From Chloroflexota bacterium (GTDB lineage Bacteria; Chloroflexota; Anaerolineae; 4572-78; J111): a DNA stretch of 14,541 nucleotides. The notes beneath the pieces are model-generated. The model worked only from the letters and a program-made list of their open reading frames with translations. It ran no database searches and was not told the origin of the DNA. The stretch is from NCBI GenBank assembly GCA_003694775.1, contig RFJV01000270.1:1-14541 (forward strand), read 5' to 3'. This document shows positions 1 to 6,433 of the stretch, piece after piece. The first letter of the stretch is position 1. Each line of letters starts with the position of its first letter. Made by a program: the position numbers and the translations under genes.

Positions 1-1
1 C

Positions 2-667
2 TTAAAGATGCCCGTACCTGTCCAGGGCCTTCAGCAGAGGCATTCCCCGGCGAATATCCTCACGGGCGCCGCTCTCGGACGCGGTCCAGGCCTGCACCCG
101 CTCCGCCACTTCCGCCGCCAGACCGGCAGGAATGACCACCACCCCATCCTCGTCCGCGGCAATCAAGTCACCGGGGTGGACCGTCACCCAGTCCCGCAGT
201 GCCCCGCGCACCCGGACCGGCTCCTGCCGGCTGACCACCCGCCACCGCCCGATGGCCTGGGCCGGGGTGCGGTAGCGAGCCACTACCGGCAGGTCGAGCC
301 GGCGCAGGTAAGCCACATCGCGCACCCCGCCGTCTACCACAACACCTGCACAGCCGCGGGCCTGCATCGCCGTTGCCAGCAGGTCGCCAAAACAGCACAC
401 CCCCCGAATGTCTCCCCCGGCCCACAGGGCGACCACCCCCGGCGGCATTTCGTCAATGGCCGACAGCTTGGCCCGGTCGCCGGTGGCCGGGCCGGTGTGC
501 GTTTCTCCGGCGATGGTGTAGGCCGGGCCAATGAAACCGGTCCGGTTGACCGGAAAAAGCGCGGTATCCAGCACCGGCGGCTCCATCCTCATCGCATCGA
601 ACACATCGGCGATGACCGCGGTGCCGGCGTCTAACAACAACTGCAGCCTGGCGTCGGTGATTTTCAA
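2..667 (-). CDS. RraA-like protein (HMG/CHA aldolase or RraA fold)
   Basis: Complete 221-residue protein of the RraA family. Members are Mg2+-dependent class II aldolases acting on 4-hydroxy-4-methyl-2-oxoglutarate or 4-carboxy-4-hydroxy-2-oxoadipate, oxaloacetate decarboxylases, or, in proteobacteria, inhibitors of RNase E. The family signature is visible: GDLLATA at 94-100 followed by VVVDGGVRD at 109-117, where R116 binds substrate and D117 holds the metal. A conserved GDLIAADEDGVVVIP lies at 166-180. The length is normal for the longer aldolase-like members. The start is TTG at 667: GGAGGG lies six bases upstream, and the TTG overlaps the TGA stop of the methyltransferase gene (TTGA), which suggests translational coupling. 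It is the last visible gene of the amidohydrolase-methyltransferase operon. The family call is firm. Aldolase activity is more likely than RNase regulation given the metabolic context, but the substrate cannot be read from sequence. Confidence 0.88.
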   Translation of the reverse strand: MKITDARLQLLLDAGTAVIADVFDAMRMEPPVLDTALFPVNRTGFIGPAYTIAGETHTGPATGDRAKLSAIDEMPPGVVALWAGGDIRGVCCFGDLLATAMQARGCAGVVVDGGVRDVAYLRRLDLPVVARYRTPAQAIGRWRVVSRQEPVRVRGALRDWVTVHPGDLIAADEDGVVVIPAGLAAEVAERVQAWTASESGAREDIRRGMPLLKALDRYGHL

Positions 668-2247
668 GGATTACCCTCCGGCAGCGGTTTTCGAGCCAGG
701 ATGGTGACCTCCCGGCGGGTCAGTTCGTCCGCAGAAAAGCTGGACAGTTCGGCCTGGAGCGCGGGGGCCAGCAAAGCCAGGGCCTGCTCGTCCTGCTCCG
801 TGAGCCACTGCTCCACAGTGAAAAAGGCTTCTACGGCCTGGCGGTAGCGAGCCTCGGTCCAGCGGTTCAGCGGCACCTGCGGATTGACCGGCTGGCCGCG
901 CAGATGTCCCCACGGCGGCGCGTCCGGCGGGGCAAACGCCCCTCCCAGCGACGGGAATGGCCGCAGGCTGACCAGCAGAAGGCCGCCCGGCTTCAGCACC
1001 CGTGCCGCTTCTGCCAGCAGACCGCGCACATCCGGGGCGTGATGCAGGTAGTCCAGACAGACCACCGCATCGAAAGAGGAATCGGCAAAGCGCAGGCGGG
1101 TCAGGTCGGCCAGCTCCACGGGGGCGCGCTTCCAGTTGAGCTTCAGGCCGACATGCCCGGCCAGCGCCCGGTAGTAGGCCGCGGCGGCTGACTGCCAGGC
1201 CTGCACGTGCCGCCGGCGATTGAGCCATGTTTTCAGACCGGCCACAGGCAGAGAATGGGGCGGGATGTGCATGTCGACCCCCACCACCCGGTAGCCAGCC
1301 GCGGCCAGCAGTACGGTCTGCGGGGCCAGCAGGCCGCAGGCCAGGTTCAGCACGCGGGCAGTGCCGGACAGACCGGCCCCGGCCAGCAGACTCTGCACCC
1401 GCTGGAACAGAGCCGCATCCGCCGCGGCCCGGTCCGCCAGGCCGGTGAGGTGGTGGTAGTCCGGCGCGGCATCGAGGGCCTGGCGGGCCAGGGTGGGCAG
1501 GTCGGGATGACCAAAACCGGCCAGCAGACGCTGGACCGGCGGGCCGGCCTCTTCGGCCAGCCACTGGACCAGCAGGTTCACCGCGCCCACCTCGCCGGCG
1601 GCTGAGTCCAGCAGGTGCAGGTCATCATCCGGCAGACGGTCGCGACCGCCGGCCAGCTTCAGGAGGAACGACTGCCCGGCATCAGGGTCAAGCCGGGCCG
1701 CGAGCAGAGCCGCGGCCAGCAAATGCCACCGGCGCAGAGACGGCGGCGGGTCTGCCGTGGCCGTGCAGAAATCGACCAGCCAGGGGGCGACACCCTCGGC
1801 CAGGGGGTCGGCCAGAAGCCGGCGGAACACATCCGGCAGGCGATGGGCAGACGGTACGGCCCGGAAGTCGCCCCAAAAGACGGAGAGACGCGGGTCGGAG
1901 GCGGCGGCGCGCCAGGCGGCAAAGCGGAGATGGGCGTCGTATTCGTCCAGGGCTTCGGCCAGGATGTCGGCCAGGTGCTCCTGGATGACCGGCTGGTTCA
2001 TATTGAGCCACATCAGGTAGGGCCAGGCCGCGTCGGGGGCGAGATGGGCCAGCCAGACCAGCGCCAGGACACGCCAGCGCAGGTCGTCGGCATTGCTGAG
2101 ATGCCCGCTGGATTTGACCAGCTCCAGCAACCAGGCCGCCAGCGCCTCCCGGTCGGCGGGGGGATGGTGCAGGAGATGGCGGAAGCGGTCGGAAATGTCG
2201 GCGGGGATGGGTTGCAGGGACGGCAGAGCAGAGGCGGGTTCAGACAT
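664..2247 (-). CDS. Two-part protein with C-terminal class I SAM-dependent methyltransferase
   Basis: A 527-residue protein. The C-terminal half is a class I (Rossmann) methyltransferase of the Methyltransf_11 type. The SAM-binding motif I is VLNLACG at 299-305, the acidic end of the second strand is D325 in VVGVD, and motif II is FDAVVCLDYLHH at 392-403, followed by RVLKPGGLLLVSLRP at 416-430. Residues 1-290 are Leu/Ala/Trp-rich and look entirely alpha-helical, possibly HEAT-like. I recognise no family there. The ATG overlaps the amidohydrolase stop by one base (TGATG), with GGAG eight bases upstream, and its own stop overlaps the RraA-like start, so the three genes are co-translated. The methyl acceptor is unknown. 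The loop LNRRRHVQAWQSAAAAYYRAL at 342-362 is inserted between the motifs and may shape the acceptor site (inference). Confidence 0.85.
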   Translation of the reverse strand: MSEPASALPSLQPIPADISDRFRHLLHHPPADREALAAWLLELVKSSGHLSNADDLRWRVLALVWLAHLAPDAAWPYLMWLNMNQPVIQEHLADILAEALDEYDAHLRFAAWRAAASDPRLSVFWGDFRAVPSAHRLPDVFRRLLADPLAEGVAPWLVDFCTATADPPPSLRRWHLLAAALLAARLDPDAGQSFLLKLAGGRDRLPDDDLHLLDSAAGEVGAVNLLVQWLAEEAGPPVQRLLAGFGHPDLPTLARQALDAAPDYHHLTGLADRAAADAALFQRVQSLLAGAGLSGTARVLNLACGLLAPQTVLLAAAGYRVVGVDMHIPPHSLPVAGLKTWLNRRRHVQAWQSAAAAYYRALAGHVGLKLNWKRAPVELADLTRLRFADSSFDAVVCLDYLHHAPDVRGLLAEAARVLKPGGLLLVSLRPFPSLGGAFAPPDAPPWGHLRGQPVNPQVPLNRWTEARYRQAVEAFFTVEQWLTEQDEQALALLAPALQAELSSFSADELTRREVTILARKPLPEGNP

Positions 2248-3926
2248 CAGCGGTACTCCGGGCCAAAGATGGGGGCAAAATGGACAGACCGCCGCGGGGT
2301 GTCGATTTCGCCATCAGGGTAGTGGACAATCTGGCCGCTGAAGACGGTCAGGTCCACGGTAGTGGCCGGGATTTGCTCCGGCGGAATGTCGAAAATATCC
2401 TGCGACAGCATCACCAGGTCGGCCCACTTGCCGGGGGTGATGGACCCCTGCAGATGCTGTTTGCCGGAGAGGGTGGCCGGGCCGATAGTGTAGGCGTACA
2501 CGGCTTCGGCAACGGTGATGCGCTCCTGGGGGTACCAGCCGTCTGCGGGCTGGCCGTCTGTATCCTGACGGGCCACGGCGGCGTAGATACCCAGCAGGGG
2601 GTTGAGCGGGGCCACCGGCGCGTCGGAGCCAAACGCCAGCAGGACGCCGTTTTCCAGCAGGGAACGGAAGGCATAGGCGTAGCGGGCCCGGTCGCCCCAG
2701 ACACGGTCGGCGGTCGGCCAGTCGGAGCAGAGATGGATGGGCTGAACCGCGGCGGCAATGCGGAAGCGTCCCAGCCGGGGCAGGTCGTCCGGGTGGATGA
2801 CCTGTACGTGCTCAATGCGGTACGGGAACGGCGGAGCCAGGGCAGAGGCGGCCCGGCCCGGCACCGGCTGTACTTCGGCATAGACATCGATGACTTCCCG
2901 CACGGCCCGGTCGCCGATGGCGTGTACGGAGAGGGGGAACCCGGCCTGGCGGGCCTGGTCGGCCAACTGCCACAGGTCATCGCCAGCCACCACGGGCAAG
3001 CCGGTATTCTGGGGGTCATTTTCATAGGGGGCCAGCATCCAGGCGGTACGGGACCCCATTGTGCCGTCGGCAAAGGCCTTGAGATGCCCAATCCACAGGC
3101 GGTCGTTGCCAAAGCCGGGCTGGAGGCCCAGGGTAGCGGCTTCGGGCAGGTGCTCGGCGGCGATGTTCATGTGGACCCGCAGATTGAGGTAGCCTTCGCG
3201 GTTGAGCTTCTGCCATACCTGGAAGCTCTGCCGGCCCTCGCGCTGGACTCGCTGGTCGTGGATGCCGGTGAGGCCCAGGGCGTGGGCGTCGGCGATGGCT
3301 TCGGCAGTCCAGCGGTAGAGGGTGTCCAGGTCGGGCCGGGGCAGGTGCGGGTCGACCAGCCGGAGGGCGTTCCACTCGCGCAGGATGCCGGTGGGGTCGC
3401 CGGAGGGGTCGCGTTCAATCTGGCTGTGGGGCGGGTCGGGGGTTTCGGCGGTGATGCCGACCTGCCGGAGTGCGGCACTGTTGAGCCAGTAGGTATGCAT
3501 ATCCATCCGGCGGAGGAGGACGGGATTGTTGGGGGTGATGTCGTCGAGCAGGCGGCGGTGCGGCGGCGCGTCCCAGTGGATTTCGTCCCATCCCCAGCCG
3601 AGAATCCATTCGCCGGGCCGGCGGGAGGCCGCGGCTTCGGCCAGCCGGCGGCGCACCTCATCGAGATGGCGCACGCCAAACAGGTTGACCTCCTGGCGGC
3701 GGACGGCGTAATGGAGAAAGTGGACGTGAGAATCGATGAAGCCGGGCAGAACCAGCCGGCCTCTGGCGTTAATCAGCCGGGTGCGGGAGCCGGCCAGCTT
3801 GCGGATGCTGTCGTTGCTCCCGGTGGCGATGATGCGGCCATCCAGGCAGGCCACGGCTTCGGCCCAGGGCGTTTTGGGGTCAACGGTGTAGATACGGGCA
3901 TGGTGGATTATCAGGTCTGCTTTCAT
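2247..3926 (-). CDS. YtcJ-type amidohydrolase (amidohydrolase family 3)
   Basis: A 559-residue metal-dependent amidohydrolase of the YtcJ/NfdA-like branch, a cytosolic TIM-barrel hydrolase with a small beta-sandwich formed by both termini. The N-terminal KADLIIHHARIYTVDP, with LPGFIDSHVHF at 60-70, supplies the HxH metal pair (H67, H69). K283 in KAFADGTMGSRTAW is the usual bridging lysine. H335 in SVHAIGDRA, H373 in YRIEHVQ and D435 in GSDAPV complete the metal/catalytic set, so the active site looks intact. The C-terminal PGKWADLVMLSQD at 498-510 is the typical return to the sandwich. ATG start with GGAG eight bases upstream. It heads the operon, with a promoter at 3965-3993. Substrate unknown: characterised relatives hydrolyse N-formyl or cyclic amide compounds, and the neighbouring methyltransferase and RraA-like genes do not settle it. 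Confidence 0.93.
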   Translation of the reverse strand: MKADLIIHHARIYTVDPKTPWAEAVACLDGRIIATGSNDSIRKLAGSRTRLINARGRLVLPGFIDSHVHFLHYAVRRQEVNLFGVRHLDEVRRRLAEAAASRRPGEWILGWGWDEIHWDAPPHRRLLDDITPNNPVLLRRMDMHTYWLNSAALRQVGITAETPDPPHSQIERDPSGDPTGILREWNALRLVDPHLPRPDLDTLYRWTAEAIADAHALGLTGIHDQRVQREGRQSFQVWQKLNREGYLNLRVHMNIAAEHLPEAATLGLQPGFGNDRLWIGHLKAFADGTMGSRTAWMLAPYENDPQNTGLPVVAGDDLWQLADQARQAGFPLSVHAIGDRAVREVIDVYAEVQPVPGRAASALAPPFPYRIEHVQVIHPDDLPRLGRFRIAAAVQPIHLCSDWPTADRVWGDRARYAYAFRSLLENGVLLAFGSDAPVAPLNPLLGIYAAVARQDTDGQPADGWYPQERITVAEAVYAYTIGPATLSGKQHLQGSITPGKWADLVMLSQDIFDIPPEQIPATTVDLTVFSGQIVHYPDGEIDTPRRSVHFAPIFGPEYR

Positions 3927-3964
3927 TGGGGCATCTCCGTGCAGGCAGGTGGTTGGTACTGGGG

Positions 3965-3993
3965 ATTATGCCCCATTCAGGCGGATTTGTCTA
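3965..3993 (-). promoter_or_regulatory. Promoter of the amidohydrolase operon
   Basis: On the minus strand a -35 TAGACA (3988-3993) is separated by 17 bases from a -10 CATAAT (3965-3970), each five of six to sigma-70 consensus. The predicted start near 3958 leaves a leader of about 30 bases that contains the GGAG site. The -10 sits inside a GGGG-N6-CCCC inverted repeat, which could be an operator. Confidence 0.6.
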
Positions 3994-4059
3994 CTCACTG
4001 CGAAAGCGGTTGCCCGATAAAATTCACCAAAAATTGGGGTTTTATTTTGGGGATAACTA

Positions 4060-4068
4060 TGGTAATAT
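4060..4068 (+). promoter_or_regulatory. Extended -10 promoter of the pilin gene
   Basis: TGGTAATAT is an extended -10 (TGn plus TAATAT). There is no convincing -35 (TTTTAT at 4040-4045), which extended -10 promoters do not need. The predicted start is near 4075, leaving a leader of about 40 bases with the AGGAGG ribosome site at 4101-4106. Confidence 0.45.
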
Positions 4069-4116
4069 AACAGGGAGATAAGAAGAATTTATTTATCGAA
4101 AGGAGGTTATTATCCG

Positions 4117-4263
4117 ATGTTATTCTTACCGCGTGAAGAAGGTCAAGGTCTGGTAGAATACGCTCTCATCCTCGTCCTGGTTGCCATCGTCGTCATCGCC
4201 ATCCTTCTGCTCCTCGGCCCGGTCGTCGGCAACGTCTTCAGCAACATCGTCAACAACCTGTAA
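4117..4263 (+). CDS. Flp-type (type IVb) prepilin, 48 residues
   Basis: A short gene encoding a 48-residue prepilin-like protein. A charged leader MLFLPREEG is followed by QGLVEYALIL and a long Leu/Val/Ile membrane helix, then a short polar tail GNVFSNIVNNL. Cleavage by a prepilin peptidase after G9 would put Glu at mature position 5 and Tyr at 6, the Glu-Tyr hallmark of Flp/Fap pilins. Flp pilins polymerise into thin adhesive fibres assembled by the Tad secretion machinery in the inner membrane. AGGAGG ends ten bases before the ATG, a promoter lies at 4060-4068 and a strong terminator at 4293-4321, so it is a monocistronic unit. No tad/cpa assembly genes are in the window, so it is an orphan here. 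The main alternative is a small membrane protein of other function, but the leader and E5/Y6 pattern argue for pilin. Confidence 0.88.
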   Translation: MLFLPREEGQGLVEYALILVLVAIVVIAILLLLGPVVGNVFSNIVNNL

Positions 4264-4292
4264 TCTCTTTTATTGACCTTATTCATTATCCG

Positions 4293-4321
4293 TAACCGCC
4301 CGTATGGGCGGTTATTTTTTT
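4293..4321 (+). terminator. Rho-independent terminator of the pilin gene
   Basis: A perfect nine-base-pair stem TAACCGCCC / GGGCGGTTA (4293-4301, 4306-4314) with a four-base GTAT loop, followed by seven T (4315-4321). It begins 29 bases after the pilin stop. The second arm and T-run are also the last codons and stop (AAA AAA TAA) of the convergent gene. Confidence 0.92.
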
Positions 4322-5229
4322 GCCTGACGGCGGGCCAATTCGCTGGCGTACTGCCGGCCCAGGGAATCTGCGTTCTGCGCGGCCCAGTCGGTGAGGCGGG
4401 TTTGACCGGCCGGCGGCGCGTCGACATAGAGCAAATCGGCTATCAGGCCGGCGATTTCCTCGCGGGTAATGGTCACATCGCCCACCAGCCTGCCGACCAG
4501 CCAGCCCGCGGCATATCCTACTGCCGGCGGTACCGGTACAACAGGTCGCGGCTTGCCGATAATCTTGCCGATGGTCTGCACCAACTGCCGGTAGGTAAAC
4601 GTTTCCGGTCCGATGGCGTTGATGATGACATTTTCCTCCCGTTGCCCCTGCAGAACTGCCAGGTGGGCCAAATCGTCCACGTAGATGGGCTGTAGCCGGT
4701 AGCTCCCGTCGCCAAACACGCCGAACACCGGTAAACGCCGCAACAGCCAGGCGATGTTGTTAATCAGGATATCTTCGCGGCCAAACAGCACCGTAGGACG
4801 CAGGATGGCATAAGAGAGGCCGGTCTCCATCAGGGCCTGCTCCAGCTCCGCCTTGCCCCGGAAATACTCCAGCGGTGAGTCCAGCGAGGGGTTGGTGATG
4901 CTGATATGCACAATCCGCCGCACGCCGGCGGCCTTTGCCGCCCGGAACAGCTTCCGGGTGTTTTCTACCGCCATGGCGTGCGTAAAATTCTTATGGTTGA
5001 ACCGCACCCAGTAAGTGTTGTAAAGGACAGACACCCCCTGCAGGGTGCGGGTCAGGGCATTGAGGTCATCAAAACGGAAAGGGAAGGCCCGTACCTGCTC
5101 CCCAAAGGGGTTAGGGCGATGGAGGGAGTTGGTCAGGGTGATGACCTTCTGCCCGGTTTCCAGCAGTCGCCGGGTAATGTATTTTCCTGAGTAGCCAAAT
5201 GCGCCGGTGACGGCGTGCAGTTCAGACAT
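4312..5229 (-). CDS. NAD(P)-binding extended SDR / NmrA-like protein
   Basis: A 305-residue Rossmann-fold protein of the atypical/extended short-chain dehydrogenase group (NmrA or complex-I NDUFA9-like). The N-terminal VTGAFGYSG carries the GxxGxxG dinucleotide motif (G9, G12, G15). HIS at 108-110 and YFRGK at 122-126 resemble the Ser and YxxxK catalytic set, so it may be an active oxidoreductase rather than only a sensor. LRPTVLFG at 143-150 and PIYVDDLAHLAV at 181-192 are typical of extended SDR C-terminal halves. I chose the ATG at 5229 over an upstream GTG at 5256 because GGGGG lies seven bases before it and the Rossmann strand begins right after it. Monocistronic, with a promoter at 5293-5321. 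Substrate unknown; relatives act on sugar-nucleotides, quinone-linked complexes or flavonoids. Confidence 0.87.
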   Translation of the reverse strand: MSELHAVTGAFGYSGKYITRRLLETGQKVITLTNSLHRPNPFGEQVRAFPFRFDDLNALTRTLQGVSVLYNTYWVRFNHKNFTHAMAVENTRKLFRAAKAAGVRRIVHISITNPSLDSPLEYFRGKAELEQALMETGLSYAILRPTVLFGREDILINNIAWLLRRLPVFGVFGDGSYRLQPIYVDDLAHLAVLQGQREENVIINAIGPETFTYRQLVQTIGKIIGKPRPVVPVPPAVGYAAGWLVGRLVGDVTITREEIAGLIADLLYVDAPPAGQTRLTDWAAQNADSLGRQYASELARRQAKK

Positions 5230-5269
5230 CTTTTTACCCCCATTCTGTCTAACCACCCTGATATTTCAT

Positions 5270-5293
5270 TTCTTTCAGTATTTTCTGAAAGAA
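5270..5293. promoter_or_regulatory. Inverted repeat at the start site of the SDR promoter
   Basis: TTCTTTCAG (5270-5278) and CTGAAAGAA (5285-5293) form nine-base arms around a six-base spacer. The repeat touches the -10 box and covers the predicted start (about 5285), a usual operator position. It could equally be a leader hairpin. Confidence 0.45.
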
Positions 5294-5321
5294 TTATACC
5301 ACAAAAATTCCTGTCTGTAAA
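5293..5321 (-). promoter_or_regulatory. Promoter of the SDR-like gene
   Basis: Minus-strand TTTACA (5316-5321, five of six), a 17-base spacer, and a perfect TATAAT (5293-5298) preceded by TGG, making an extended -10. It lies 64 bases before the ATG at 5229 and just downstream of the tRNA terminator. It is one of the strongest-looking promoters in the window. Confidence 0.75.
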
Positions 5322-5334
5322 ACGGGATAAAGGA

Positions 5335-5368
5335 TAAAAAAAACAGCGCCCTGCCGGGCAGGACGCTG
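5335..5368 (-). terminator. Rho-independent terminator after tRNA-Lys
   Basis: On the minus strand ACAGCGTCCTGCC pairs with GGCAGGGCGCTGT (12-13 pairs including one G-U, very small loop), followed directly by a run of T. It begins 33 bases after the tRNA 3' end. No other terminator lies between dgkA and this point, so it may also end read-through from the dgkA operon. Confidence 0.88.
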
Positions 5369-5400
5369 TAAAAACAAGAGGGATGCTGTAGAACGGTTGA

Positions 5401-5473
5401 TGAGCCTCCAGGGACTCGAACCCTGAACCCGCGGATTAAGAGTCCGCTGCTCTACCAATTGAGCTAGAGGCCC
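5401..5473 (-). tRNA. tRNA-Lys (anticodon CUU)
   Basis: A 73-base cloverleaf on the minus strand. The acceptor is GGGCCTC / GAGGCTC (one G-U) with discriminator A. The D-arm is GCTC-AATTGGTA-GAGC. The anticodon arm is GCGGA-CTCTTAA-TCCGC, giving CTT. The variable loop has five bases and the T-arm is CAGGG-TTCGAGT-CCCTG. The 3' CCA is not encoded, so it must be added by a CCA-adding enzyme. It reads AAG codons. It has its own promoter and terminator. Confidence 0.97.
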
Positions 5474-5480
5474 ACGCACC

Positions 5481-5508
5481 ATTATAGGCAAACTCGTTTT
5501 TTTGGCAA
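5481..5508 (-). promoter_or_regulatory. Promoter of tRNA-Lys
   Basis: Minus-strand TTGCCA (5503-5508, five of six), a 16-base spacer and a perfect TATAAT (5481-5486). The predicted start falls within a few bases of the tRNA 5' end (5473). It abuts the dgkA stop codon. Confidence 0.72.
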
Positions 5509-5509
5509 G

Positions 5510-5890
5510 TCAGGGGAGGAGAAATGGGGCGAGCTTCTGCCACAGCGGTGGGCCCAGAATCAGCAGGCCCACCCCGACCGCGGCAAGGGCCGTCACCAGG
5601 ACGGCGCCGGCGGCGACATCCTTGATGATTTTCACCTGGGGATGGTACTCCGGCGCGGCAAAGTCCATCGCCGCCTCGGCGACGGTGTTGAGCATTTCCG
5701 CCGAAATGACCAGCCCCATCGTCAGGATGAGAACGGCCCATTCCAGCCGGCCCACCTTCAGCCACAGGGCCAGTCCGACAACCGCGGCAGAAATACCGAG
5801 ATGAATCTGGGCATTGCGCTGGGTTTTAAGGGTGTAGCCAATGCCGTCCAGGGCACAGCGGAAACTTTCCAGGCGGCTAATCTTTCGCAC
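5510..5890 (-). CDS. dgkA: Diacylglycerol kinase / undecaprenol kinase, DgkA family
   Basis: A 126-residue integral membrane kinase of the small prokaryotic DgkA family, which phosphorylates diacylglycerol or, in many Gram-positives, undecaprenol, feeding lipid carriers back to envelope synthesis. Three hydrophobic helices are visible (about 31-46, 51-65, 91-113). The family signature EMLNTVAEAAMD begins at E65, with N68 and E72, and HPQVKIIKDVAAGAV at 83-97 supplies the conserved Lys/Asp of the active site. An open frame continues far upstream into ybeY without family similarity, so I place the start at GTG 5890, with AAAGG about 13 bases before it. That start is tentative because no ATG is available. 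It follows ybeY by 64 bases, as in the yqfF-ybeY-dgkA clusters of many Gram-positives. Confidence 0.88.
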   Translation of the reverse strand: MRKISRLESFRCALDGIGYTLKTQRNAQIHLGISAAVVGLALWLKVGRLEWAVLILTMGLVISAEMLNTVAEAAMDFAAPEYHPQVKIIKDVAAGAVLVTALAAVGVGLLILGPPLWQKLAPFLLP

Positions 5891-5954
5891 GGCGGGCGGA
5901 GCACCTTTCTGAAGGATGAAGGATGAGGGCGGAGGGATGAATCTCCAATCCCCA

Positions 5955-6422
5955 TCACCCTTCGGTGGGAGAAATATTCTCCAGCCCCAGCGCCGACAGA
6001 ATTTCCTGCTGGACGGCCCACATTTCGGCCTTTGCTGTGGGGGTATCGTGGTCCAGGCCAAGCAGGTGCAGAACACCGTGGACGGTCAGCAGGGCCACCT
6101 CATCCTGAGGGCGATGCCCGGCGGCAGTGGCCTGGGCCTGGGCCACGGGATAGGCGATGACCACATCCCCCAGATGGGCAGTGTCCCCGGCAGGGAAATC
6201 CGGGTCGGGCGTGTTCTCAAAAGAAAGCACATCCGTGGCCGCGTTGATGCCGCGAAAGCGGGCATTCAGCTCCCGGACCGTTTCGGAATCGGTAATGGAA
6301 ATGGTGACGGTAGAGGCGGGGGATACCTGATACCTCTGCAGGGTCAGTAAAGCCGCCCGCTCGATAAGGTCTGGCGGCAGTTCCGCCGCAAAGGGGTCAT
6401 CAATCTCTATCTGGACCGGCAT
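5955..6422 (-). CDS. ybeY: Endoribonuclease YbeY (16S rRNA maturation)
   Basis: A 155-residue zinc-dependent endoribonuclease of the UPF0054 family, needed for 16S rRNA 3'-end maturation and late 70S ribosome quality control in the cytosol. The zinc motif HGVLHLLGLDHD at 115-126 gives H115, H119 and H125. The conserved ATDVLSF at 62-68 and GDVVIA at 85-90 are also present. Length is normal. ATG start with GGAG seven to ten bases upstream, 11 bases after the stop of the HD phosphohydrolase gene, so it is clearly in the same operon. Confidence 0.95.
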   Translation of the reverse strand: MPVQIEIDDPFAAELPPDLIERAALLTLQRYQVSPASTVTISITDSETVRELNARFRGINAATDVLSFENTPDPDFPAGDTAHLGDVVIAYPVAQAQATAAGHRPQDEVALLTVHGVLHLLGLDHDTPTAKAEMWAVQQEILSALGLENISPTEG

Positions 6423-6433
6423 TCTCCGCTCCT

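Noticed and set aside
2280..4070. 596-codon open frame on the plus strand opposite the amidohydrolase
   Set aside because: It is antisense to a well-conserved enzyme, composed of Gly/Val/Asp-rich non-family sequence, and is the usual by-product of GC-rich coding DNA.
5891..6076. Longer N-terminus of DgkA starting inside ybeY
   Set aside because: It would overlap ybeY by over 100 bases and the added residues are unlike the family; they read through a GGATGAAGGATGA-type short repeat at about 5910-5940.
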